DNA from: Azophilus sp963663395
GTDB lineage: Bacteria > Pseudomonadota > Gammaproteobacteria > Pseudomonadales > Azotimanducaceae
Reading direction: 5' to 3'
Assembly (NCBI GenBank): GCA_963663395.1
Contig: OY760226.1
Coordinates: 62,001-126,000 of the forward strand
DNA length: 64,000 bases
Part shown: positions 49,068 through 57,087 of the stretch, one piece after another
Position numbering within the stretch: position 1 is the first letter of the stretch
Layout of the letters: each line of letters starts with the position of its first letter
Position numbers and translations under genes: made by a program
Notes under the pieces: generated by a model
What the model was told of the DNA's origin: nothing
The model's input: the letters and a program-made list of their open reading frames with translations, nothing else
The model's database searches: none

Positions 49068-49952
49068 TCAATCCACCGGCCAGGCATCGAACCCCTTGTG
49101 GGTGAGAATGAAGGTGGCCAGCGCCCGCTCCCGCAGTTCGCCGCCGACGATGTGGTAGCGCCGCGCGGGGTCCAGGGAGGGAATCTGCTCGCGCAACCGC
49201 GCCAGTGCGCCTTCTTCACCGACATCGATGCATTCCCCTTCGCCGGGGCTCTGGACGAATCGCATCAGGTTGTCGACCAGTAGCGTAACGAATCGATCCT
49301 TGGGCAGGCGGAGTATCGACCCCGCCCGGGTTGCGGCGACGGTGGCGTTGCGCCGGCCGTTCAACAGCAGGGCGTCCTCTCCGAAGAAGTCGCCGGGGCC
49401 AAGGTGCGCGATCGTCCGGCCCCGCCGCAGCACCGCCGCGTGGCCCGATTTCAGGACGAAAAAGTCGTGTGCGGCGCTCCCCTCCGCCACGAGCCGCTCG
49501 CCCTCCTCGAATGGCCGTTCGGCGAGCGCGCTCAGCAATTGTTGCCAGATACCCGCATCGAGACGCTGCAGGAGCGGCGAGCCCATGAAGCGTCGTTCCC
49601 AGTCCGCCAGGCTCTCGGCCTCCGGGTTCGACTGCGCCGTGCCGAGCAGGAAGGCGATGGGCGCGGTGTCCACGTGCAGGAGGCGCACCGGGCTTCGGGA
49701 AATCATGGCATCGCAGCCAGGATAGAGCGGCAGGCGCGATTCCGGCGATTGCGGCCGGATGTCGCGTTGCGGCGCAAACAGGCGGACCGTTCCCTGTACC
49801 AGGTAGTAGCGCCCCTTCAGGCGGGCGCCCGGGCGCAGCAACCAGCGTTGGGCGGGGACATCGATCAACTGTGCATGCCGAACGGCCGTCGCCAGTTCCG
49901 TGGAACTCATTGCCTGGAAGGGATCGAACCGCTTGAGCGTTTCCGCGAGCAT
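49068..49952 (-). CDS. tandem cNMP-binding protein with degenerate rhodanese tail
   Basis: 294 residues. The first CNB-like half ('LIDVPAQRWLLRPGARLKGRYYLVQGTVRLF') lacks a clear phosphate-binding cassette. The second ('FEEGERLVAEGSAAHDFFVLKSGHAAVLRRGRTIAHLGPGDFFGEDALLLNGRRNATVAA') has a recognisable FGE.ALL..RRNATV cassette. The last 45 residues ('LREQIPSLDPARRYHIVGGELRERALATFILTHKGFDAWP') match the C-terminal half of a rhodanese domain, but with no Cys nucleophile. No HTH is present, so it is not a Crp-type DNA binder. It may sense a nucleotide and act on a partner. It is upstream of dinG on the same strand. Confidence 0.8.
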   Translation of the reverse strand: MLAETLKRFDPFQAMSSTELATAVRHAQLIDVPAQRWLLRPGARLKGRYYLVQGTVRLFAPQRDIRPQSPESRLPLYPGCDAMISRSPVRLLHVDTAPIAFLLGTAQSNPEAESLADWERRFMGSPLLQRLDAGIWQQLLSALAERPFEEGERLVAEGSAAHDFFVLKSGHAAVLRRGRTIAHLGPGDFFGEDALLLNGRRNATVAATRAGSILRLPKDRFVTLLVDNLMRFVQSPGEGECIDVGEEGALARLREQIPSLDPARRYHIVGGELRERALATFILTHKGFDAWPVD

Positions 49953-50014
49953 GCGGTCAGGATGCGCCTGTCACCGGTCTCCCGGTAGGCGTCAGCGGCC
50001 CGATTACCTGTCAG

Positions 50015-51307
50015 TCATTCGCCCCGCTCCCGCGCCACCGCCCGATAACCGATATCGTTGCGATGGTAGGCGCCGTCCCAGTCGATGCCGGCCACTCCCC
50101 GGTAGGCCCTGCGTTGCGCCCCGGTTACGCTTTCACCAAGTGCGACGATGCACAGCACGCGCCCACCGCTGGTGACCACCCTGGTGCCCTCGACCCGGGT
50201 ACCCGCGTGGAACGCCTTGACGTCACCATCACCGGTCAAGGCGTCCAGCCCCGATATGGCCGCCCCTTTGGCGTAACTGCCAGGGTATCCGCCCGCGGCC
50301 ATCACCACGCCGAGCGCCGTGCGCGCATCCCAGTCAAGCGTCTTGCCCTGCAGACCGCCTGACAGCGCGCCGTGACACAATTCGGGGAGATCGGAGCGCA
50401 TGCGCATCAGCACCGGCTGGGCCTCCGGGTCGCCGAAACGGCAGTTGAATTCGATCACTCGCGGCGCGCCGTCCGAGGCGATCATGAGGCCCGCATAGAG
50501 GAACCCTACATAGGGCGCGCCATCCGCCGCCATGCCGGCCATGGTAGGCTCGATGATCTCCCGAACGATGCGGCGATGCACCGCATCGGTGACCACCGGC
50601 GCCGGAGAGTACGCCCCCATGCCCCCCGTATTGGGCCCCTGGTCGCCGTCGTAGGCCGCCTTGTGATCCTGGGAGCTGGCGAAGGGCAGCGCGGTACGCC
50701 CGTCGCACAGGCAGATGAAACTCGCCTCCTCACCCTCGAGGAATTCCTCGACGACCACGCGCTCGCCCGCGCTGCCGAAGGCACCGCCGGCGAGCATGGC
50801 GTCCAGTGCGGCGAAGGCTTCCTCCTCGGTCCCGGCGACGATGACGCCCTTGCCGGCAGCAAGCCCGTCCGCCTTGATGACGATGGGAGCGCCCCGGGCT
50901 TCCACATACGCCCGGGCCGCCGCCAGGTCGCTGAATGTCTCCGATGCGGCCGTCGGGATGCCGTGCCGCTGCATGAAGTCCTTGGCGAAGGCTTTCGATC
51001 CTTCCAGCTGCGCAGCCGCCGCGCCAGGGCCGAAACAGCCAAGGCTCCGCGCCGCGAAGAATTCCACGATGCCGTCCACCAGCGGCGCCTCCGGCCCGAC
51101 GATGGTGAGCGCAACATCCCGGTTTCCGGCGAATTCCGCCAGCGCCTCGAAGTCGTCAACGGCAATGTCAACGTTCTCGACCCCGGGCTCGGCCGCGGTA
51201 CCCGCATTGCCGGGCGCGACATAGACATGACTCACGTTCGGGCTCAGGCTCGACTTCCACGCCAGCGCATGCTCCCGTCCCCCGGATCCCACCACCAGAA
51301 CCTTCAT
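50015..51307 (-). CDS. purD: phosphoribosylamine-glycine ligase
   Basis: 430 residues, ATP-grasp enzyme of purine synthesis that joins glycine to phosphoribosylamine. 'MKVLVVGSGGREHALAWK' is the N-domain nucleotide loop, then 'AKDFMQRHGIPTAA', 'PIVIKADGLAAGKGVIVA' and 'QDHKAAYDGDQGPNTGGMGAYSPAPV', with the ATP-grasp metal motif 'VIEFNCRFGDPEAQPVL'. The ATG at 51307 follows AGAGG; the frame extends far upstream inside purH but only as overlap. It lies 57 bp after purH on the same strand, the usual purH-purD order. Confidence 0.95.
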   Translation of the reverse strand: MKVLVVGSGGREHALAWKSSLSPNVSHVYVAPGNAGTAAEPGVENVDIAVDDFEALAEFAGNRDVALTIVGPEAPLVDGIVEFFAARSLGCFGPGAAAAQLEGSKAFAKDFMQRHGIPTAASETFSDLAAARAYVEARGAPIVIKADGLAAGKGVIVAGTEEEAFAALDAMLAGGAFGSAGERVVVEEFLEGEEASFICLCDGRTALPFASSQDHKAAYDGDQGPNTGGMGAYSPAPVVTDAVHRRIVREIIEPTMAGMAADGAPYVGFLYAGLMIASDGAPRVIEFNCRFGDPEAQPVLMRMRSDLPELCHGALSGGLQGKTLDWDARTALGVVMAAGGYPGSYAKGAAISGLDALTGDGDVKAFHAGTRVEGTRVVTSGGRVLCIVALGESVTGAQRRAYRGVAGIDWDGAYHRNDIGYRAVARERGE

Positions 51308-51363
51308 GGATACCTCTTTCTGTCGGAAAGCCCCGGCGAGCCGAAATCGTTCAGCGCCATGCC

Positions 51364-52911
51364 TCAGTGCCTGAAGTGACGGACGCCGGTAAACACCATG
51401 GCCATGCCGTGCTCGTCGGCGGCATCGATGACTTCCGCATCGCGCATCGATCCACCGGGTTGAATCACGGCCGCGATCCCTGCGGTGGCCGCGGCATCGA
51501 TCCCGTCCCGGAAGGGGAAGAACGCATCCGAAGCCATGACCGAGCCCGCTACCGCCAAACCCTCGTCCTCGGCCTTGAACCCGGCAATGCGGGCACTGAC
51601 CACGCGGCTCATCTGCCCGGCGCCGACACCGATGGTCTGCCGGTCCCGAGCGTAGACGATGGCATTCGATTTCACGAACCAGGCAACCCGCCAGGCAAAG
51701 AGCAGGTCCTGCATTTCCGCGGGGCTTGGCACCCGGCGAGAAACCGTACGCAGCGCCTCCTCGTCCAGGCACATGTCGTCCGCTGTCTGGGCCAGGAGCC
51801 CGCCCGCGACTTTCTTCAGGTCGAGGCCGCTGCCGGGCCCCGCAAGCGGCCCGCAGGCCAGCAGCCGCACGTTCTTTCTGGCCTTCGCAGCTTCCTCCGC
51901 ATCGGCGGTCACGGCAGGCGCGGCCACCACCTCGACGAACTGCGCCTCGAGAATCTCCCCGAGCGTGGCGCCGTCGAGATCGCGATTGAACGCCACGATG
52001 CCGCCGAAGGCTGACGTCGGGTCCGTGGCGAAGGCGCGCCGATAGGCCTCCGCCGGGGTTGCGCCGAGGGCGACCCCGCACGGATTGGCATGCTTGACGA
52101 TCACGCAGGCCGGTTCATCGAAAACGCTGACGCATTTCACGGCCGCATCCGCATCGGCCACGTTGTTGTAGGAAAGCGCCTTGCCCTGGATTTGCCGGGC
52201 TCCGGCAACGGTGCCGGCGGTGTTCCCCTCCACGTAGAAAGCCGCGCTCTGATGGGGATTCTCCCCGTAGCGCATGTCTTCCCGCTTGACATAAGAAAGC
52301 CCCAGGCGCTCCGGTAGAGGGCCGCCGCCGGCCAGGTATCCGGCCACGGTGCGATCGTATTCGGCGGTGTGACGAAACGCCTTTTCCGCCAGGCGCCGCC
52401 GCAGCCACGGGCTCGCACCGCCCGCCGCAAGCGCGGCGACGACTTCTTCGTAATCCCGGGGGTCGACCACTGCCAGAACATCCCTGTGATTCTTGGCCGC
52501 GGCGCGCAACATGGCCGGGCCGCCGATGTCGATGTTCTCGATGGCAAGCTCGTCCGTGCAGTCCGGCCGCGCGATGGTCGCTGCAAACGGGTAGAGGTTG
52601 ACGACGACCACATCGACCGGATCGATGGCGTGTTGTTCGAGCGCACCGTCATCGACGCCGCGCCGCGCCAGGATGCCGCCATGAATCCTCGGATGCAGCG
52701 TCTTCACGCGCCCGTCCATCAATTCCGGGAAACCGGTGTGGTCGGCCACCTCCGTTACCGGGACGCCTGCCTCGGCAATGACCCGGCAGGTGCCGCCGGT
52801 AGACAGGATGGCGAGCCCGAGACCGTGCAGGGCGCCCGCCAGTTCGGCAATGCCCGTCTTGTCGGATACGCTGATTAGCGCGCGGGCCGTTCGCCCGGCC
52901 GGTTCAGTCAT
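51364..52911 (-). CDS. purH: bifunctional AICAR transformylase/IMP cyclohydrolase
   Basis: 515 residues. The IMP cyclohydrolase domain begins 'ALISVSDKTGIAELAGALHGLGLAILSTGGT' and continues 'GFPELMDGRVKTLHPRIHGGILARRG'. The transformylase domain has 'KREDMRYGENPHQSAAFY', 'KHANPCGVALG', 'TSAFGGIVAFNR' and 'DAFFPFRDGIDAAATAGIAAVIQPGGSMRD'. It carries out the last two steps of IMP synthesis. GGGAG precedes the ATG at 52911. In related bacteria fis lies before purH; here a truncated zinc-ribbon gene lies 91 bp upstream. Confidence 0.96.
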   Translation of the reverse strand: MTEPAGRTARALISVSDKTGIAELAGALHGLGLAILSTGGTCRVIAEAGVPVTEVADHTGFPELMDGRVKTLHPRIHGGILARRGVDDGALEQHAIDPVDVVVVNLYPFAATIARPDCTDELAIENIDIGGPAMLRAAAKNHRDVLAVVDPRDYEEVVAALAAGGASPWLRRRLAEKAFRHTAEYDRTVAGYLAGGGPLPERLGLSYVKREDMRYGENPHQSAAFYVEGNTAGTVAGARQIQGKALSYNNVADADAAVKCVSVFDEPACVIVKHANPCGVALGATPAEAYRRAFATDPTSAFGGIVAFNRDLDGATLGEILEAQFVEVVAAPAVTADAEEAAKARKNVRLLACGPLAGPGSGLDLKKVAGGLLAQTADDMCLDEEALRTVSRRVPSPAEMQDLLFAWRVAWFVKSNAIVYARDRQTIGVGAGQMSRVVSARIAGFKAEDEGLAVAGSVMASDAFFPFRDGIDAAATAGIAAVIQPGGSMRDAEVIDAADEHGMAMVFTGVRHFRH

Positions 52912-53002
52912 GTGCGGTTCTCCCTGTTTGCGGATCGGGTCGTCGAACGGGCCCTGTTCCCGGTCGGCGGCGGACTTTCGGCCGGACCGTGCCGCCACCC
53001 CG

Positions 53003-53389
53003 TCAAACCAGGTACAGAACGACCTGGAGAATCAGTACCAGTACGGCAACTACCAGTGCCCATCGGACCCACCAGCCGCTACCCGAGCCTGCTCGCGCCG
53101 CCTTCGCGTCAGCGGACCCCGAACGACCGTTCCCGGCCGCTTTCCGGTCAATTTCGCCCTGCTTGTCCGGTTGCCGTTGAACGGCGCTTTCCCCGACACC
53201 TTCATGGCCTGCAATTCCGTTCGTTCCACAGGCGGCCGCGCCCGGCTGCGTTTCCTCTTCGGCGCTCAGGCTGTCCCGCGCCAGGAAGATTTCCAGGCAG
53301 GCTCCGCATCGTACCTTTCCGTCTGCCCGGTCCAACTGGCTGTCGGTGATCCGAAACCGTGTGCCGCAGGCAGGGCACTGTGTGACCAC
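53003..53389 (-). CDS. zinc-ribbon (MJ0042-type) protein, truncated
   Basis: 128 residues. The N-terminal zinc ribbon is 'MVTQCPACGTRFRITDSQLDRADGKVRCGACLEIF' (four Cys). A low-complexity region and one transmembrane helix ('WWVRWALVVAVLVLILQVVLYLV') end the protein. Relatives in other gammaproteobacteria continue with a DUF3426 periplasmic domain of about 150 residues. That part is missing, and the gene stops 91 bp before purH. The start is GTG at 53389. It lies where accC, prmA and the full gene are found in Pseudomonas. Confidence 0.8.
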   Translation of the reverse strand: MVTQCPACGTRFRITDSQLDRADGKVRCGACLEIFLARDSLSAEEETQPGAAACGTNGIAGHEGVGESAVQRQPDKQGEIDRKAAGNGRSGSADAKAARAGSGSGWWVRWALVVAVLVLILQVVLYLV

Positions 53390-53451
53390 TCAACACTCCA
53401 CGTGCCGGACAATCCGGAGAACTTTACTGCATTCCCGACAAATGGGAATTA

Positions 53452-53880
53452 TTACCGGCCTATACGAAACAACCCCTGTCCCCGCGCCACCGGTTCCCCG
53501 TCTGCCACGAGCACGTCGATGACGACGCCATCCACCTCGGCGGGTATTTCGTTCATCATCTTCATGCTCTCGATGATGCACAAGGTCTCGCCAACCCCCA
53601 CGGCGGCGCCCGGGCTCACGAAGCGATCGGCGCCCGGTTCCGGCGCCGCGTAGAAAGTTCCCGCCATCGGCGCGCGGGCTGTGACGAAGCCGTCCGTTCC
53701 AGGAGACACGACGGCTCCCGCCGCGCCTGAACCGGGCGCCGCCGCGGCCGCCGGGGCCGCCGGGGCCGCCTTGGACGGGCGCACTATGCGAACGGACTCG
53801 TCCCCCTTCTGGACCTCGAGTTCCTCGATGCCGGATTCTTCGACGAGTTCGATGAGCTTCTTTATCTTGCGCAGGTCCAC
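53452..53880 (-). CDS. accB: acetyl-CoA carboxylase biotin carboxyl carrier protein
   Basis: 142 residues. 'MDLRKIKKLIELVEESGIEELEVQKGDESVRIVR' is the N-terminal segment, an Ala/Pro hinge follows, and the biotinyl domain carries 'VGETLCIIESMKMMNEI' with biotin on K107. It carries CO2 in the first step of fatty acid synthesis. accC, which normally follows within the same operon, is absent from the window. The next gene is the zinc-ribbon protein after 62 bp. It lies 72 bp after aroQ. Confidence 0.96.
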   Translation of the reverse strand: MDLRKIKKLIELVEESGIEELEVQKGDESVRIVRPSKAAPAAPAAAAAPGSGAAGAVVSPGTDGFVTARAPMAGTFYAAPEPGADRFVSPGAAVGVGETLCIIESMKMMNEIPAEVDGVVIDVLVADGEPVARGQGLFRIGR

Positions 53881-53952
53881 GATCGCACCCTTAATGGTTC
53901 CCGTACCGTTTCAGCGTTGTGCCGAACCTTCCGTGTCCGCCAGGCGGGGCGG

Positions 53953-54411
53953 TCAATCCGTACCGCCCCGGGAATTCCCGGCTCGCGACATGGCGGCCTG
54001 TAACGCGAATTCGTACCCTTGGGCACCGCAACCGGAAATGACCGCCTCGGCAACGTCGCTCAAATACGATGTCTGCCTGAACTCCTCCCGGGCGTGCACG
54101 TTGGACAGGTGGATCTCGATGAAGGGGATGCCTACGCCGAGCAGGGCATCCCTGAGCGCGATGCTCGTGTGGGTAAACGCCCCCGGGTTGATGACGATGA
54201 ACGCCACGCCGTCGGCCTGCGCCCGATGGATGCGCTCGATCAGCGCCTGCTCGCCATTCGACTGCATGCACTCGAGTTCGTGGCCGGCCTCTGCCGCAAG
54301 TGCAGCCAGCCGGCTTTCGATATCTTCCAGGGTGTCCGAGCCGTAAATCTCCGGCTCGCGGCTGCCGAGCAGATTAAGGTTCGGGCCATGCAGCACCAGC
54401 AGCTTCGCCAT
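53953..54411 (-). CDS. aroQ: type II 3-dehydroquinate dehydratase
   Basis: 152 residues of the shikimate pathway. 'MAKLLVLHGPNLNLLGSREPEIYG' carries the catalytic Tyr region; 'SNGEQALIERIHRA', 'INPGAFTHTSIALRDAL' (active-site His) and 'EIHLSNVHAREEFRQTSYLS' follow. Full length. Its ATG shares one base with the stop of the DsbD-like gene upstream (TGATG), so translation is coupled. The order dsbD-aroQ-accB is that of Pseudomonas. Confidence 0.96.
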   Translation of the reverse strand: MAKLLVLHGPNLNLLGSREPEIYGSDTLEDIESRLAALAAEAGHELECMQSNGEQALIERIHRAQADGVAFIVINPGAFTHTSIALRDALLGVGIPFIEIHLSNVHAREEFRQTSYLSDVAEAVISGCGAQGYEFALQAAMSRAGNSRGGTD

Positions 54412-54899
54412 CAGCGCTTGTCCCGCTCGAGCAAGTTGACGATGCCTTCCGCCGGCGCGACCGCAACCCACCGCGTCTGCGGCGGATAACACAGCCCCGC
54501 TTCGGCGCAACCCTGGTAGCCGATGCCGACCTCCACCGGCTCGCCTTCGGCCTGCACCGGCGCACTCGCCCGGGCCTGGCCGTAGTAGACCTCGACCTCG
54601 CCGAAGTACTCGTCCACCTTCGCCTTGCCCGGCGGAATCGTCGCTTCGCCCACTTGCCCGGCATCGCCATCCCTGGTCTTGAAGGCGAAGCGGTGCCGGT
54701 ACAGGTAATAGCCGTCGGCGATCTTCCAGCGCGCAACCAGGGCGCCGTCATCGTCCACTTCGGCGGAAAGGACGAACGCCTCATCCACCGGCAGGAATTC
54801 CGGCTCCTCGCCGAGCCAGTCCTGCGCGGCTGCAAGGCCGGTTGCCGCAAGGGCAAGCGACAGCACCGCCAGGTGGGCTTTCAAGCTCCGCATGTGCAT
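54411..54899 (-). CDS. DsbD N-terminal domain only (thiol-disulfide interchange)
   Basis: 162 residues. A signal peptide (LAVLSLALAATGLAAAQ) precedes a DsbD-alpha-like immunoglobulin fold: 'FVLSAEVDDDGALVARWKIADGYYLYRHRFAF', 'YFGEVEVYYGQARASAPV' and the redox pair in 'GYQGCAEAGLCYPPQTR'. Complete DsbD has an eight-helix membrane domain and a C-terminal thioredoxin domain after this. Both are missing, and the gene ends normally within one base of aroQ. It may accept electrons from a separately encoded CcdA, or be a remnant. The leader element at 54906-54990 ends in its ribosome site (AGGAG). Confidence 0.85.
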   Translation of the reverse strand: MHMRSLKAHLAVLSLALAATGLAAAQDWLGEEPEFLPVDEAFVLSAEVDDDGALVARWKIADGYYLYRHRFAFKTRDGDAGQVGEATIPPGKAKVDEYFGEVEVYYGQARASAPVQAEGEPVEVGIGYQGCAEAGLCYPPQTRWVAVAPAEGIVNLLERDKR

Positions 54900-54905
54900 T
54901 TGTGT

Positions 54906-54990
54906 CTCCTATTCGCGGACAACGTCGTCAAACGAGTCAATTTCCTTTCCGGTCACTGCTTTCCAGCTGAGCCGGGGCTCAGTCCCGTTG
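54906..54990 (-). promoter_or_regulatory. leader element copy 3 with micro-ORF before the DsbD-domain gene
   Basis: On minus: a CTGAGCC-GG-GGCTCAG hairpin (54966-54981), then GTG at 54956 opens a 15-codon frame (MTGKEIDSFDDVVRE) that ends in TAG at 54911-54909. The stop codon overlaps the AGGAG of the next gene, whose ATG is at 54899. Confidence 0.65.
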
Positions 54991-55070
54991 GCCTCTTCGA
55001 TTATTGTCGAGACGCCGCGCGTCTTCGCTTATTCTACATCCCGCTGCCCCCTGGATTGGAGAAGGACTTC

Positions 55071-55775
55071 GTGTCGGACACGGGATTCCGATACCCGTTC
55101 GCCGTTGCCGGCATCTGCCTGCTGTTGCTGGCCGGCTGCGAAAGCGAACCGCCAAGGCCGGAGCCAGGCCCCGTGCCGGAGCCCGAGTTGCCGGCGCCGC
55201 CACCACCCGAACCGCCACCGGATGTCGAACCCCTGCTGGAGCAGGCGCGGCTCGCCTTCGAGGCGCACCGGCTTACCACGCCCGAATCAAACAGCGCCTA
55301 CTCCCTTTACCAGGAGGCGCTGCGCCTCGATCCGGACAACGACCACGCCCGCTGGGGCCTGGAGAAAATCGTCGAGCGCTATGTCCGGTTCGCCCTCGAA
55401 GCCGTCGAGCGGCGGCAGTTTGCCCGTGCACGCTCAATGCTGGCCCGGGCGCGGCTGGTCGATGCCGACCACCCGGCCATCGAACCCACGGCGCAGCAGT
55501 TGAAGCTGGTGGAAACTGCCGAGCGCGACCGTATCCGGCTCGACCCCGCGGTGCTCGCGGACAGGAGCACCACCCTCGGCGCCCGGCTCAAGGATCTCGG
55601 CGTCCGCGCCAAGAACGCGGACTGCCGCGTCATCATCAACGCGCGCTCCGATGCGGAGGGGCGCTGGATCTACCGGCAACTCAACAGCGCTGCCGGCGAG
55701 GCGCGCGTTCGGGCCAGGCTGGCCATCGCCTCGCCGCCCTCGGTCGAACTCGTCTGCCTGGGCGAGACCGGTTGA
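55071..55775 (+). CDS. TPR-like lipoprotein
   Basis: 234 residues. LLAGC places the lipidated Cys at residue 23. A Pro-rich linker (about residues 28-50) leads to helices of TPR type ('LLEQARLAFEAHRLTTPESNSAYSLYQEALRLDPDNDHARWGLEKIVERYVRFALEAVERRQFARARSMLARARLVDADHPAI'). The C-terminus ('DCRVIINARSDAEGRWIYRQLNSAAGEARVRARLAIASPPSVELVCLG') is of unknown type. GTG at 55071 follows GGAGAAGGA. It probably lies on the inner face of the outer membrane. It is divergent from the DsbD-domain gene and lies 93 bp before the DUF2333 gene. Confidence 0.82.
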   Translation: MSDTGFRYPFAVAGICLLLLAGCESEPPRPEPGPVPEPELPAPPPPEPPPDVEPLLEQARLAFEAHRLTTPESNSAYSLYQEALRLDPDNDHARWGLEKIVERYVRFALEAVERRQFARARSMLARARLVDADHPAIEPTAQQLKLVETAERDRIRLDPAVLADRSTTLGARLKDLGVRAKNADCRVIINARSDAEGRWIYRQLNSAAGEARVRARLAIASPPSVELVCLGETG

Positions 55776-55868
55776 ATGGCTGATTCGGGATTGAATTTTC
55801 GCCGCGCGCCTCCAGAGTAAAATTGTGCACGGGAACAAAATGAACGCCAGCGCGAGACGGACTTCGCA

Positions 55869-56924
55869 ATGAACCGGACGATCGACTGGAAACGGTGGAT
55901 TCCCCTGGCCGGGGCCGGCGGCCGGGCCACGGGCGCCCGCAGGGCCGTGACCCGGACCGCCGGAGCGCTCATCGCCCTCTATCTGACCGGCTGCCTGGCG
56001 CTGACCTGGTGGTGGGACTTCGAACCCGACCAGTTCGCCGTTCGGAACAACGCCGCCGATGAGGCACAGCGCAGCAGCCGGCAGGTGGTAACCGGGTATA
56101 CAACCACCGCCTCGCTTATCCGGCTCGCGGAGACCCTGCTCGACAAGCGCGGCGGCTACCTGTCCAACGACCTCTTCCCGCCCGGCGTCTGGATGGACAA
56201 CGTGCCCAACTGGGAATTCGGGGTGCTGACCCAGGTGCGCGACGCCGCCCGCGCCTATCGCATCGACTTCGCCAGGTCCCAGAGCCAGTCCAGGGAAGAC
56301 CCGGATCTCGCCCAGGCCGAGGGCAAGTTCTTCTTCGACAACTCCAGTTGGGTGTTCCCGCCCAGCGAATCCGAGTACGGCGAGGGCGCCGACCTGCTCC
56401 GGGCCTACCTCGAGCGCCTGTCGGACCCCACCCAGCCCGATGCCCAGTTCTACGCCCGGGCAGACAACCTGCAACAATGGCTGCAGGGCGTGGAAACCCG
56501 GCTCGGCAGCCTGTCGCAGCGGTTGTCGGCCAGCGTCGGCAAGCGGCAGTTGAACGTCGACCTGGCCGGTGACTCGGCGGCCGTCCAGGCCACCGATGCA
56601 CCCCTGGATCGCACCTACAAGACGCCCTGGCTCGAGATCGACGATGTCTTCTACGAGGCCCGCGGCCAGACCTGGGCGCTGCTGCACCTGCTGCGGGCGA
56701 TGGAACACGACTTCGGGGATGTGCTCGACAAGAAGAACGCGCGCGTCAGCCTGCAGCAGATCATCCGTGAACTCGAACCCACCCAGCAGGCGGTCTGGAG
56801 CCCGATGATACTGAACGGCGACGGCCTGGGCCTGCTGGCCAATCACTCGCTGGTAATGGCCTCGTACATTTCGCGCGCCAACGCGGCCATCATCGACCTG
56901 CGCGCCCTCCTGGCCCAGGGTTGA
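55869..56924 (+). CDS. DUF2333 family inner-membrane protein
   Basis: 351 residues with one N-terminal transmembrane helix ('AGALIALYLTGCLALTWWWDFEPDQF') and a large periplasmic or cytoplasmic domain: 'ETLLDKRGGYLSNDLFPPGVWMDNVPNWEFGVLTQVRDAARAYRIDFARSQSQS' and 'IDDVFYEARGQTWALLHLLRAMEHDFGDVLDKKNARVSLQQIIRELEPTQQ' are well conserved in the family. Its function is unknown; it is widely distributed in Pseudomonas and relatives. Confidence 0.9.
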   Translation: MNRTIDWKRWIPLAGAGGRATGARRAVTRTAGALIALYLTGCLALTWWWDFEPDQFAVRNNAADEAQRSSRQVVTGYTTTASLIRLAETLLDKRGGYLSNDLFPPGVWMDNVPNWEFGVLTQVRDAARAYRIDFARSQSQSREDPDLAQAEGKFFFDNSSWVFPPSESEYGEGADLLRAYLERLSDPTQPDAQFYARADNLQQWLQGVETRLGSLSQRLSASVGKRQLNVDLAGDSAAVQATDAPLDRTYKTPWLEIDDVFYEARGQTWALLHLLRAMEHDFGDVLDKKNARVSLQQIIRELEPTQQAVWSPMILNGDGLGLLANHSLVMASYISRANAAIIDLRALLAQG

Positions 56925-56979
56925 GCCGGAGTCCGTTGCCAGGAGCCTGCGCGCGGGGTGCCTTTTGCGTTTTCGCTGG

Positions 56980-56985
56980 TATCAT
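56980..56985 (+). promoter_or_regulatory. possible extended -10 promoter of hppA
   Basis: TGG-TATCAT resembles an extended -10 element in the 163-bp spacer before hppA. No convincing -35 element was found. The spacer shows no other gene. Confidence 0.3.
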
Positions 56986-57087
56986 ACGCGCCGCCGTGGG
57001 GGCGGCCAGGAGAGGACGCGGGACGACGGTTCCAGCGTTTACGGCACCGGGGAAGCACCCGCCTTCAATCAATAGCTGGAACACACA

